A DNA stretch of 22,802 nucleotides from Oehlia diaphana (Eukaryota; Glomeromycota; Glomeromycetes; Glomerales; Glomeraceae): assembly GCA_003833135.1 (NCBI GenBank), contig QZLH01000055.1, forward strand, positions 30,975 through 53,776, in the 5' to 3' direction. Position numbers and translations under genes: made by a program. Position 1 is the first letter of the stretch. The number at the start of each line of letters is the position of its first letter. The notes beneath the pieces were generated by a model. The model saw only the letters and a program-made list of their open reading frames with translations. It did no database searches and was not told the DNA's origin. Below are positions 1 to 8,930 of the stretch, piece after piece.

Positions 1-76
1 ATGTCTATTTTTTTTTTACATGTATTGCTTTATATATATTGATGGCTTTATATATATTAATGTTTAATGTTTTTAG

Positions 77-359
77 AATCAAATTTCGTATAGATTAGGA
101 GATAGAAGAGGATGTAATACACGAAGTGGGTAAAAATTTTTTGGATTATTCGAAGAAGGACCTTGAAGAAGACCAGGTAATAAAAATTTTTTTAATTTAT
201 TCTTAAGATTAATGATTCAATTAATTAATGATTTAATTAAAATAATAAATAATAATATTTATTAGAATTTATTGATGAAACAATTCATAATATGTTCATG
301 ACACTTCGACATGGAGAAAGGAGTAGGAGAGATCAATTTTGTAATGTCTTATTATTATA
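77..359 (+). pseudogene. Possible decayed exon pair of an unknown gene
   Basis: Two short coding-like stretches carry plausible splice borders. The first (77-176) follows a T-rich tract ending in AG and ends at CAG before GTAATA. It reads as an acidic peptide (EIEEDVIHEVGKNFLDYSKK) after one in-frame TAG. The second (266-359) follows TTATTAG and, in one frame, reads FIDETIHNMFMTLRHGERSR before stopping. The phases do not join cleanly across the intron, so at least one change is needed. I do not recognise the protein. The peptide texture is protein-like, but chance open frames are common here, so confidence is low. Confidence 0.25.
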
Positions 360-679
360 AAAATAATATTTTTCCTAGATTAATGTATTTTCAATTTTCA
401 TACTAATTGAACTGATTATTCTATTCTTTTTATTCCTAATAGATTAATGGAGTAGATAATTTTCAAATTATTTTTTTTATAATTCATTTCTGTCTGGTAT
501 TTTGAAATGCTAAAGTAAAATAAAATGATTTCAAAATTAAATTTAAAATTTAACTTGATTCAAACGTGCAAATTATGTAATAGTATCAAAAATTTTTTTT
601 TTAATAAATAAACTGCATGGATAATTTAAACATAAATAGTAAATGAAAATTCAGCAAAATTCTTATAATTCATTTCAAC
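360..679. other. AT-rich non-genic stretch
   Basis: No open frame, RNA gene or clear repeat is visible. The sequence is dominated by A/T homopolymer runs and leads directly into the 19-bp tandem array. Confidence 0.6.
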
Positions 680-838
680 TATTTCGATCCTCGTAAGCTA
701 TTTTGATCCTCGTAAGCTATTTTGACCCTTGTAAACTATTTTGACCTTCGTAATATATTTTGACCCTCGTAAACTATTTCGACCCTCGTAATATATTTTG
801 ACTCTCATAATCTATTTCGACTCTTCGACCCTCGTAAT
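680..838 (+). repeat. 19-bp tandem array, about 8 copies
   Basis: Successive units such as TATTTCGATCCTCGTAAGC, TATTTTGACCCTTGTAAAC and TATTTTGACCCTCGTAATA repeat at exactly 19 bp for seven copies, then a degenerate eighth with an insertion. Variation is mostly C/T and G/A at fixed positions. No inverted structure is obvious within the unit. There is no sign that the array is coding. Confidence 0.9.
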
Positions 839-1004
839 TAATTACGACTACTAAAATTTATTTTGGTTTTGTATTTCGACCATGAAATTTTTGCCGACCA
901 TTTCTACTTTATCATTTTTATTTCAGTTTCATCTATAGCTCATAGGGTCTTTACTTGGAGCTTGACATTGAAAAATATTTTTATTTTTAAATTTTTTAAA
1001 TTTC

Positions 1005-1060
1005 AACTACGGTACGTGGCGAGCCTTCCTGGAGGGAGGAACTACTACCCGAATCAAAGT
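1005..1060. other. Isolated GC-rich island with inverted repeat
   Basis: A short GC-rich block (around GGCGAGCCTTCCTGGAGGGA) stands out from AT-rich flanks. CCTTCC and GGGAGG can pair around a small loop. It lies about 65 bp upstream of a small ATG-initiated frame and could be a promoter or 5'UTR motif. That role is inferred from position only. Confidence 0.4.
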
Positions 1061-1121
1061 ATAGAAAAAGTATAGAAAAAGAAGGAAATTAAATTTTTAA
1101 CATTAAAAATATAAAGTTACA

Positions 1122-1247
1122 ATGGCAACAAAAACTAGTATGATACAAATTAATGAAATTAATGATCACAGATCACCAGATCAATGGATCACGGTACTTT
1201 ATTTTATTTACTTAAATCCTATTAATAATAATACCGCCGATATGTAA
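1122..1247 (+). CDS. Small hypothetical ORF or orphan first exon
   Basis: A 41-codon frame starts at ATG 1122 with a mixed, protein-like composition (MATKTSMIQINEINDHRSPD at the start). It could also be a first exon, because ITG-like codon ACG at 1191-1193 is followed directly by GTACTT, a possible splice donor. Nothing downstream continues it, since the 50-bp array begins at 1281. If it was a real 5' exon, the rest of the gene has been replaced by the array. The family is unrecognised. Confidence 0.2.
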   Translation: MATKTSMIQINEINDHRSPDQWITVLYFIYLNPINNNTADM

Positions 1248-1280
1248 ATATACTATATAGTCCTTTGCTTCATGTGAAAA

Positions 1281-1881
1281 CTTGCGAAGGATTTCAGGTG
1301 TAATATTTCACAAGGATTACGGTCAATAAACTTATGAAGGATTTTGGGCGTAATATTTCACAAGGATTACGGTCAATAAATTTGCAAAGGATTTCAATCG
1401 TAATATTTCACAAGGATTACGGTCAATAAACTCGTGAAGAATTTCAGACATAATATTTCGCAAGGATTACAGTCAATAAACTTGCAAAGGATTTCAGGCA
1501 TAATATTTTACAAGGATTACGGTCAATAAACTTGTGAAGAATTTTGGGCGTAATATTTCACAAGGATTATGATCAATAAACTTGCGAAGGATTTCGGGCA
1601 TAATATTTCACAAGGATTATGGTCAATAAACTTGCGAAAGATTTCGGGCGTAATATTTTACAAGGATTACGGCCAATAAACTTGCGAAGGATTTCAGGCG
1701 TAATATTTCACAAGGATTATGGCCAATAAACTTGTGAAGGATTTTGGGCGTAATATTTTATAAGGATTATGGCATGTAAAACTTGCGAAAGTTTATGCTA
1801 TAATATTTCACAAGTTTACAGATATTGTAAACTCACGTAAGTTTATGCCGTAATAATTCATAAATTTACAGATATCCGTAA
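1281..1881 (+). repeat. 50-bp tandem array, 12 units
   Basis: Ten well-conserved 50-bp units start at 1281 and recur every 50 bp. Two diverged units follow (1782-1831 and 1832-1881). Each conserved unit has the blocks CTTGCGAAGGATTTC, TAATATTTCACAAGGATTAC and GGTCAATAAA. Two overlapping inverted repeats lie in the unit: CTTGTGAA (unit bases 1-8) with TTCACAAG (27-34), and CGTAAT (19-24) with ATTACG (36-41). They share sequence, so only one stem can form at a time. The array abuts the broken end of the primase-like pseudogene. Confidence 0.95.
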
Positions 1882-1903
1882 TGTTATGTAATATTATACC
1901 TGA

Positions 1904-2657
1904 TTAAATTTCCTGATATACTAATTCAGTAAATGCTTTGAGTTCGTGATGATTGATAAGGAGGGCCGGTGCATATAAAATCTAATAACTACATTTGCTA
2001 GGATCTGTTGATATAGTAACTATTTAATCCTTTAAGAATATCTTCCCAACTACAGTCAAGAATTTGGTACAAAGCTCTTATGAAAGAGCAACAGATTCGA
2101 ATGAATACTTCCTGCCCCTTAACACTAGCTGTTTCCATATCTTCTTTCGATGCATCGATATCAATCACAGCTCTTAAAGGCTTTTGACCATTAATACATT
2201 CATGAATCCCAGGTAAGCTATATACTTCGGAAATGTCATCAGCAACAGAAAATTTGGAGGCATGATCAGCATCTTGGTCAATTTTTATAACTAATTTATC
2301 TTCCACCTCACTTCGATCATAAGCATTATATAAGTTAGAGCCTTTTTCATTCAGAAAGAGGAATGAATAGATTGGAAGGCAATCTAACGATCCTTTATCA
2401 TCTAACATATCTCTAGATGATGATGATAGAATACCCTGAATGGCATTTAGCAAATCTTTAGGGGAGAATTTATCATTGAAGTTTTCTTGCTTCAAAGTAT
2501 ATGCCACATTAACCTTTCGTTCCTTTACAGCTTTGATAGTGCTAGTTAAAGCGCAGGGAGCTTCTTCACTATCTGACTCATAATTAGACCCGTGGATATT
2601 ATAATCATCTGATTCACAATCAGAATCATTATTATTATAGCTATCTGAGTCACTCAA
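1904..2657 (-). pseudogene. Broken archaeo-eukaryotic-primase-like gene (N-terminal part)
   Basis: The minus strand is open from 2657 to 1998: an acidic Asp/Ser-rich N-terminus, then a globular part containing VIDIDAS, which fits the catalytic hhDxD motif I of archaeo-eukaryotic primases/PrimPols. After LKGL at about 2025 the coding sense continues one base out of frame, giving TISTDPSKCSY and then ILYAPALL down to a TAA at 1904-1906. SKCSY-stop-IL matches motif II (S-x-H), with the histidine position occupied by TAG (1982-1984). So one extra base in an A run and one nonsense codon break it. No ATG exists in frame upstream; the open frame starts from TTG, so the true start is also lost. Similarity stops just before the 50-bp array. 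From memory this resembles a high-copy family in Rhizophagus. Family assignment is moderately sure; the breaks are seen directly. Confidence 0.55.
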
Positions 2658-3339
2658 GTATTCATCAGGGCTGGCGCTATCATAGCAAAGGGCTGGTCAG
2701 TTCCAGAGCGATCAGTTTGGTCAAAAATAGTTGGTGTATGCATGATGTTAGTTCAAAAATGCTTATAGTACTTTATAAAATTCGGAAATGTTTAATTTAT
2801 TTTTTTCGGTAAATGCAAAAAGGAACGATAGTGAATTTAGTAGGCAAAACGTAAAAGGAAGGCAACGAAATATGCAACTGAAAGTGAAGGTAACTCCGTA
2901 ATCATTATATAAAATATTAGAAGAAGCCTTCATCTTTTTAGATATATACTTGGGTGTATGTGGGTATAGTCACCGCGACTTATCCTTCTTAGATATGCAT
3001 CTAGGTATGATATGAAGGCTTCTTTAGAAATATTGGCAGAAGCCTCCATTTTCTAGATATGTACTCAGATATGGTATAAATAGGCCGGCCATGATAATAC
3101 ATAATGCACCTTCAACTACAGACATGAAATTGGCATATATATACTGGCAACAAATAGGTTAGACTAAGATAATGCATAGTGCACTTCCAATTCTGAATAC
3201 AAAAAAATACCGTATTCTTAGAATACGATCAGGTGGCACAAATGCATATATATTAGGTTCTAAAAACTTTTTCAGAACATCCCCGGCACTAACCAGTAAC
3301 TATGTGAGGGTGTTCTGTCACCAGAACAGTATCACATGA
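2658..3339. other. Non-genic interval with small inverted repeats
   Basis: No gene is visible. AGAAGCCTTCAT near 2922-2933 recurs inverted as ATGAAGGCTTCT near 3012-3023, and a third direct relative (AGAAGCCTCCATT) lies near 3039. A perfect 7-bp hairpin, CGTATTC-TTA-GAATACG, sits at 3211-3227. CAGAACA/TGTTCTG blocks occur near 3272 and at 3311-3328, the last pair forming TGTTCTG-TCAC-CAGAACA. These look like debris of fold-back elements. Confidence 0.5.
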
Positions 3340-3644
3340 CTATAGCGCAGTAAGGCGCAGTATAGATTCGCTTAATTTCAGCCAACACTATTCCACAATT
3401 TCAGCCAGATCTTTGGATATAATGATTCAGCATCCAAGCTAGCATAAAACTAATTTGAAATTGGCAACTAATGGAATCACTTTAGTTCTATGCCAGTTCC
3501 TCAACAGTTCTATGACAGTTTCATGATACCATCATGGCACCATCGTATTGCCAAGCTGGATTTTCAAATCGTGTCACCAAAAGATCAGCCAGAATTATAG
3601 CATAGTGTTAGCCGAAATTAAACGCAAATTTACTGCGCCACCTT
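3340..3644. mobile_element. 305-bp fold-back MITE with possible 6-bp TSD
   Basis: The two ends are long imperfect inverted repeats. The left arm (about 3351-3412) carries CGCAGTA, then TTAATTTC, then CCAACACTAT. The reverse complement of the right arm (about 3588-3644) carries CGCAGTA, TTAATTTC and CTAACACTAT in the same order and spacing. Weaker pairing continues inward to around GATCTTTGG/GATCTTTTGG and CCAAGCTAGCA/CCAGCTTGGCA, so much of the element can fold back. ACATGA occurs directly outside both ends (3334-3339 and 3645-3650) and may be a target-site duplication. There is no coding capacity. The exact left border is uncertain because CGCAGTA occurs twice there. Confidence 0.75.
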
Positions 3645-3770
3645 ACATGATATTTTTTTTACCACATTTTGGGATCTAGAAAGGCAACCAAATAGGTGCA
3701 AAAAAGGTAAGTACTTTAATATAGAATTTGACATTCAATTAGACGCAGAAGGTCAGTATCAACAATATAT

Positions 3771-5260
3771 AGTGTTCTGAATAGATCGAATCAGATCAGA
3801 TTTGAGATAAATCTAATCCGATCTGAATTCAGATCAAAAAAAATTGGATTTGATCTGATCTGAATTTGGATCAAAAATAATTGGATCTGATCTGATCCAA
3901 ATCTGAAATGAACTTGATTCAATCCGGTCTGAATCCAATTCAGATAAAACTGATCTGATCCGAATTTGATCTGGATCAGAAATTAAAAAAACAGTTCGCA
4001 ACATTTTTTTAGAGATTTATTTAATAAAAAATGTTGCAAAACATTTTTTATTTCAATTTAAATGAAAAAAAACCATTGCGAACCGTTTTTTATTTCAATT
4101 TAAATGAAAAAAAACTGTTGTAAAACAGTTTTTAATTGCAATTTAACTAAAAAAACTATTTTGCAACGGTTTATTAACGAATTTAATATAAACTGTTGCG
4201 AAATGGTTTATATAACTAAAAAAAACTGTTTCGTAACAGTTTTTAATGAATTTAATACAAACCATTGTGAAATGGTTTATATAAATAAAGAAAACCATTT
4301 CACAATAGTTTTTTTAAAAATTTTAATATAAACCATTGTGAAATGGTTTATATAACTAAAGAAACCTATTTCGCAACAGTTTTTTTAAAGATTTTAATAT
4401 AAATCATTGCAAAATGGTTTATATAACTAAAAAAAACCATTTTGCAACGGTTTTTAATGAATTTAATACAAACCTTTACGAAACAGTTTATATAACTAAA
4501 AAAAACTGTTTCGCAACAGTTTTTTAACAATTTTAATATAAACCGTTGTGAAATAGTTTATATAACTAAAAAACTGTTTTATATGATTTTTAATGAATTT
4601 AATACAAACCGTTGCGAAATAATTTATCTAACTAAAAAAAAACCGTTTTGCAATAGTTTTTTTAAAGATTTTAATATAAACCATTGCGAAATGGTTTATT
4701 TAACTAAAAAAACTGTTTCACAATAGTTTTTTAACAATTTTAATATAAATTGTGAACCGGTTTATATAACTAAAAAAACTATTTTGTAACAGTTTATTTA
4801 ATGATTTTAATATAAACTGTTGCGAAATGGTTTATTTAACTAAAAAAAACTATTTCGCAACAGTTTTTTAACGATTTTAATATAAACCATTACAAAATGA
4901 TTTATATAACTAAAAAAAATTATTTCACAACAGTTTTTTAAATTGTCTTAATAAAAAATGTTGCAAAACGTTTTTTATTTCAATTTAATGAAAAAAAAAA
5001 CTGTTTCGCAACGGTTTTTAATTGTCTTAATAAAAACGTTATGCGAAACATTTTTTATTTGAATCCAATCTGAATCCATTCAAATCTGATTCGATCCGAT
5101 CTAATTTGAATAAATAACTGATCTGATCTGATTCGATCCGTAATGGATCAAATTTTTTTGATTCAGATCGAATCACAGATCATAAAAAATCTGATCTGAT
5201 CTGATCTGTTTTGGATCAGATCCGCAGATACAAATTGAATCAGATTTTTTTCGGAATACT
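3771..5260. mobile_element. 1,490-bp non-autonomous DNA transposon with 10-bp TSD
   Basis: AACAATATAT occurs on both sides (3761-3770 and 5261-5270), a perfect 10-bp direct repeat, or 11 bp counting the shared A that follows. The inner ends are inverted: AGTGTTCTGAA on the left, and AGTATTCCGAA as the reverse complement of the right end. Subterminal arms of about 200 bp on each side are packed with GATCTGATC/GATCCGAATT motifs. The core is a hairpin satellite, annotated separately. No transposase is encoded. A 9-11-bp duplication is typical of Mutator-like elements, but the family is not proven. The plus-strand open frame at 4104-4331 is only translated repeat and is not annotated. Confidence 0.85.
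3985..5075. repeat. 70-bp double-hairpin tandem satellite
   Basis: TATAACTA-like markers recur near 4213, 4283, 4353, 4424, 4493, 4563, 4630, 4702, 4767, 4837 and 4907, a period of about 70 bp. Each unit contains two hairpins in opposite sense: type 1 such as AAACTGTTTCGCAACAGTTT (4503-4522) and type 2 such as AAACCATTGCGAAATGGTTT (4678-4697), joined by A/T-rich linkers. Both have 8-bp stems and 4-base loops, and the loops TCGC and GCGA are reverse complements. Related hairpins with different linkers (ATTTCAATTTAA, ATTGTCTTAATA) cap both ends. The total is roughly 30 hairpins. Confidence 0.92.
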
Positions 5261-5309
5261 AACAATATATAACTTAAATTACAATAGAGTAGAAACAGGA
5301 AGAAAAGAG

Positions 5310-5690
5310 AGGTATTTAGGTTAAAGCGTGGGTGATATTTAGATTATAGTGTGGTAATAAAATCATACACAAGAGAAAAATACAAATACCAAGAAAGGTA
5401 TAAAAATATAGCTAGAATGTAAACAGAGTTAACATCAAAATAAAAGAGTAGATTAAAATGTAGTAGCCAGGTTATGTATTCAGATTAAAGCGTGATAGTC
5501 AGGTCATAGTAATTAGATTATAGTATGGTAATTAGGTTATAGTGTGATATTTAGATTTTAGTATGACATTTAGATTATAGTGTGGTATTTAGATTATAGT
5601 GTGATATTTAGATTATAGTGTGATATCTAGATTATAACATGACATTCAGACTATAGCATGATATTTAAATTATAGTGTGATACTATAACC
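5310..5690 (+). repeat. 19-bp tandem array, about 10 to 12 copies
   Basis: Units like AGATTATAGTGTGATATTT run head to tail from about 5482 to 5690. Single related copies lie further left (5316-5355). Variants include AGATTATAACATGACATTC and AGACTATAGCATGATATTT. The sequence is unrelated to the 19-bp array at 680-838 despite the same period. The array runs into the palindrome at 5697. Confidence 0.88.
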
Positions 5691-5696
5691 TAGTCT

Positions 5697-5748
5697 AAGT
5701 GGGATATCATGCTTTAATATAATTATATTAAAGCGTGATATCCCACTT
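5697..5748. repeat. 52-bp near-perfect palindrome
   Basis: The left arm starts AAGTGGGATATCATGC and the right arm ends GCGTGATATCCCACTT. The 26-bp arms meet without a spacer at ATAATTAT, with one mismatch (T against C). Each arm contains a variant of the adjacent 19-bp unit (the TTAAAGCGTGATA form seen near 5484), so the palindrome looks like an inverted junction of the array. It could extrude as a cruciform. Confidence 0.95.
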
Positions 5749-5759
5749 ATGCTACAGTT

Positions 5760-5960
5760 TCACTGATTGTTTGCTGAAACCTAAGGGTTTAGGCAAGATG
5801 GCATTTTGCTGAAAAGCAAAATTCTGCTGAAACTATATTAAAGTTATATTAAAAAACTGGCGAAACTCTGGAGAAAGGCAAAACTGCCGAAACTTATTAT
5901 AAATGCTGAAACTGCTAAAATTCTGCCGAAACTATAATAAATCTATAGTAAAATTTTGAC
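5760..5960. repeat. CTGCCGAAACT-type interspersed repeat block
   Basis: Short motifs of the form GCTGAAACT, CTGCCGAAACT and CTGGCGAAACT recur many times at irregular spacing. A small CCTAA-GGGT-TTAGG stem lies near 5781. A related block occurs at 21845-22000. It directly precedes the truncated transposase and may be part of its element or an insertion into it. Confidence 0.55.
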
Positions 5961-5978
5961 GAAACTAATCGTAGGATT

Positions 5979-7176
5979 TTGAAGAGGTTTAAACAAGCAA
6001 CCTTACTCTGGAACCATCTTCCAGAACATGATCAAAAAATTCTTCTTCACTTTGTGAGAATTTGTAGGATTTTCGTAAGCTGGATTTTAGAAACTGATGC
6101 TATTAGAGAATCACAATGGAGATTGATTGAATTCATAAGATTGATTGAGCAACATCATGGACGTGATAAAATCACTCTTAATCTTCATCTTTCCCTTTAT
6201 TTAACCGAATGTGCACATGATTATGACCCCTTGTATACTTTTTAGTATTTCTCTTTCAAGCGTATGAACGGAATATTAGGTAAACTATATTTTTATATTT
6301 AAATTTACAATAATATTCTTACTTTCGATTGATGTATATTTTTATATTTTAGGCGCTTTACTGAACAGCCATAGGAAAATAGAACAGGAAATTATGTGTC
6401 GAATAATGACTGATAGCTATATTGATAGCATTATAAATTCTTGTAAAATGATAAAAGGTCTAGAATTTCTTAACAAACGATTTTTGGCAGAAGCTGATGA
6501 GTTTTCAGCAGATGAAATGGAAAGATTTTGGTTAAATTCACAGAATATTCAATAATCATCAATCACTGGAAGTGAGCCGTTCCCAAGTGAAATGATGGGT
6601 CCAGCATCTGAAAATGTAGTGATGTCAAGTTCGATGCTTGATTTGCTAGTTGAATATTATATGACGACATATGAAATACTTGAGTTTTGGAAGCTATTCG
6701 GAGAAGGGCATGATGATTTAAGGGTCATTTCTGTCAAAATTAATCAGTTCGGTAGATGCAAAATTGGATCAGAGATATTTAGGTCAAATATGTCAGCTCA
6801 TCATATAAAGAGTTCGTATATTTTGGCTAAATTTATAATACAAGACGATAGTAATGTCAATTGTTGACCGGAACAAGTACAATTCTTTTTTTCTCACAAG
6901 GTTGATTTACCAAATAGAGAATTAAAACATAATTTACCATTTATCCAATAGTATAGACCTACAAATTCTTGATACCATTTCAGCTTTGTGGATAACGAAA
7001 TTTGTAATGTCGAACTCTGGGATCTCGAGTTTTATTTCCAATATCAAGACTGCATAATTCTGGTACATAATATTCTGAGTAGATTTGTACCTGTAAAGTA
7101 TAAAATTTTAGATCGAAAAAATGCGAAAGAATATATGGCTGTAAATCCAGTTAATAGAAAATATAATATTCGTTAA
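5979..7176 (+). pseudogene. CACTA/Plavaka-type transposase, C-terminal half, five stops
   Basis: The signature ITLNLHLSLYLTECAHDYDP followed by F-x-YFSFKRMNGILG is the DUF4218-like region of CACTA-superfamily (Plavaka-like) transposases, where the motif normally reads FW-x-F-x-FER-x-NG-x-LG. Here the Trp codon is TAG (6243-6245). An intron at 6280-6352 (GTAAAC to TTTTAG, 73 bp) restores phase exactly (G + GC). The second exon then stays in one frame to TAA at 7174-7176, interrupted by TAA 6553, TGA 6865, TAG 6949 and TGA 6970. No frameshift is needed anywhere. The 5' half is missing: the open frame begins at TTG 5979 right after repeat DNA, so no true start is present. It cannot make a functional enzyme. 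Family assignment is from the motif; the stops are seen directly. Confidence 0.8.
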
Positions 7177-7235
7177 TAAATAAAAATAAACTTGCATTTA
7201 TTAGTTAATTATTGCTTTTTGTTAAATTTTACATA

Positions 7236-7430
7236 AAATGATCAGTTTCAGTAAAGAACATTCAGAAAATGACGAGTTTCAATAAAGAACTTCAGAAATG
7301 ACATTCAGAAAGTCATGTGCTAAAATTTAGTCAAAACTTAGAACAGATCGATCTTTGGCCAAAATTTATTCTGAAACATAGCTGAAAGTCACATGACCGA
7401 AAGTTTTGATTTTGACTAGTAGGAATAAAA
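7236..7430. repeat. Probable subterminal repeats and 3' end of the CACTA-like element
   Basis: Two ~30-bp near copies containing AGTTTCA-x-TAAAGAAC lie in tandem at 7245-7285. AAAGTCATGTG near 7308 is partly inverted at CACATGAC near 7390. The block ends with TTTTGACTAGTAGG. CACTA elements end in TAGTG, so the CTAGTAG here could be a mutated terminus. This is an inference from position after the transposase; no matching 5' end is visible. Confidence 0.35.
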
Positions 7431-7439
7431 ACATTAAAA

Positions 7440-8930
7440 CAAATCTTAAGAATAAGTCAAAGTTCAGCTAATTATTTACTGAGAATTTGAAATGTAACAG
7501 AATTATATGGCTGTGAGATACAGATTTGCCAACTATAATACAAGAATTTGAATATGAAGAAATACAATCAGGAAATTACAGATTACTATCTTTAATATCT
7601 CTATATTTTGAAAAACTGCATCCCACTTTTGTTAAATAGTAGTTTTAGAATATTCTTTTAAAATAGGGCTTGCAATATTAGAAGTTTGTATATTAAAAAT
7701 AATATTATTTCAAAATCAGCTTAGAACTTTAACTTTTTGCAAAGCTTGTTGATGTTTGCCAATCTTTTTAATAAGTACCAAAATTTCTGCTGATATCCAT
7801 TAACTTGATGGTTTGCTGGTATAAATTAGTATAAGTGAAAGTGAAGGTGAAGTTGCATGTTTAGGAGAAATAGTAGCAGAATTATCACAATCAACAAAAG
7901 AAGATGTCTTAGTATAAAAAAAATTAATAAAAACCTATATTATTGCAGTTAAAATATATGTATTTACTTTTTCTTGTTATATAATTTCATTTAGAGCTAA
8001 TATTTGACTTTGTTGTAGTAATAAAAGTTGCAAGTTCATAAAATCATTTAACAGATTGCATTAAAAATTGGATTTGAAACTTTTCCAACTGGGTGAGGTT
8101 TTTTATTAACCAGAAGATAACTATTTGAAGAATATTGTTATTTGAATTTTTTATTAGGTATGATGAAAACTATAAAATTAGTTATTATAAAAAAAAAGTG
8201 TTGCTTAAAAAATTTGTTAAATTATAAAAGAGGCATATTCAAACTTATAATTCTATTGATCTTGTTATTGATTGTGATACTTGAGCACAATGACATCACT
8301 ATCAGATCTAATTGAAAGAGATGCTTGAGAACAGCCTTATACATACAAATTATTTCAAATTTATAGTTCAATTAATTTCTATATCAATTATATGACTTAC
8401 CAATCTGTTAATTAACTTATTAATATTACAAATTATTACATTACAAATTTAAATGACCAATTTTAATTGGCTAATTATAACTTAGGAAACTTAGTAAACT
8501 TAATTAAAGGAGCAATAAGGTTGTAAAATCCTAACCTATATGCAATACTTTGTTTAATATTATAAATGATAAATCATTTTATATTTAACTTTTTAATGAA
8601 AAACAGTTTTATAGGTAATGCAGCTGGTTACTTGTAATTCAGTAAAAAAAAGTGTGATAAGTATATTTTTACCTGCTTCACAAGATGATAAAATGGGCTT
8701 TGAATATCAAATATCTACTTTGAAAATAACCAGAAACATTCAAGACATACTTATATTAGAATTTCAAACTTTAGTTTTTTGGAATTGTTCATTTAACAAA
8801 AGTTTTGGTTTATCTAATATATGGCAGATTATTATTTACCCCTACTTATTTAATTATTTATTTATTACTGACTTTATTTCTCTAATATTAGTTTATTAAA
8901 AATTTAAATTTTGAACAGAATTTTCATAAA
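7440..8930. other. Long AT-rich interval, no supported gene
   Basis: No intact gene is visible. Two short coding-like patches exist: LPTIIQEFEYEEIQSGNYRL and beyond (about 7527-7637), and ISESEGEVACLGEIVAELSQ (about 7830-7915). Both end in stops and neither is recognised. A frame from 7994 to 8395 holds seven stops, close to chance. A 93-codon frame at 8618-8899 looks like low-complexity chance coding. On the minus strand, an AATAAA at 8892-8897 about 35 bp past the GTPase stop could be its polyadenylation signal. Confidence 0.5.

Noticed and set aside
863..1075. 70-codon plus-strand frame starting near 863
   Set aside because: It is mostly Phe/Ile/Lys from T/A runs, begins in a degenerate repeat and crosses the GC-rich island; no domain or splice pattern.
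1281..1881. 50-bp array considered as a CRISPR-like array
   Set aside because: Units abut without unique spacers and the setting is a spliced eukaryotic genome, so it is an ordinary tandem repeat.
4104..4331. 75-codon plus-strand open frame inside the hairpin satellite
   Set aside because: It is a translation of the 70-bp repeat unit: the peptide repeats with the DNA and has no independent coding signal.
7994..8395. A 133-codon frame with seven stops that looks partly protein-like
   Set aside because: Around twelve stops would be expected by chance at this base composition, so seven is too weak to claim a relic.
8618..8899. 93-codon plus-strand frame
   Set aside because: Low-complexity hydrophobic composition typical of AT-rich chance frames; no motif, no conserved context, and it runs up against the 3' end of the GTPase gene.
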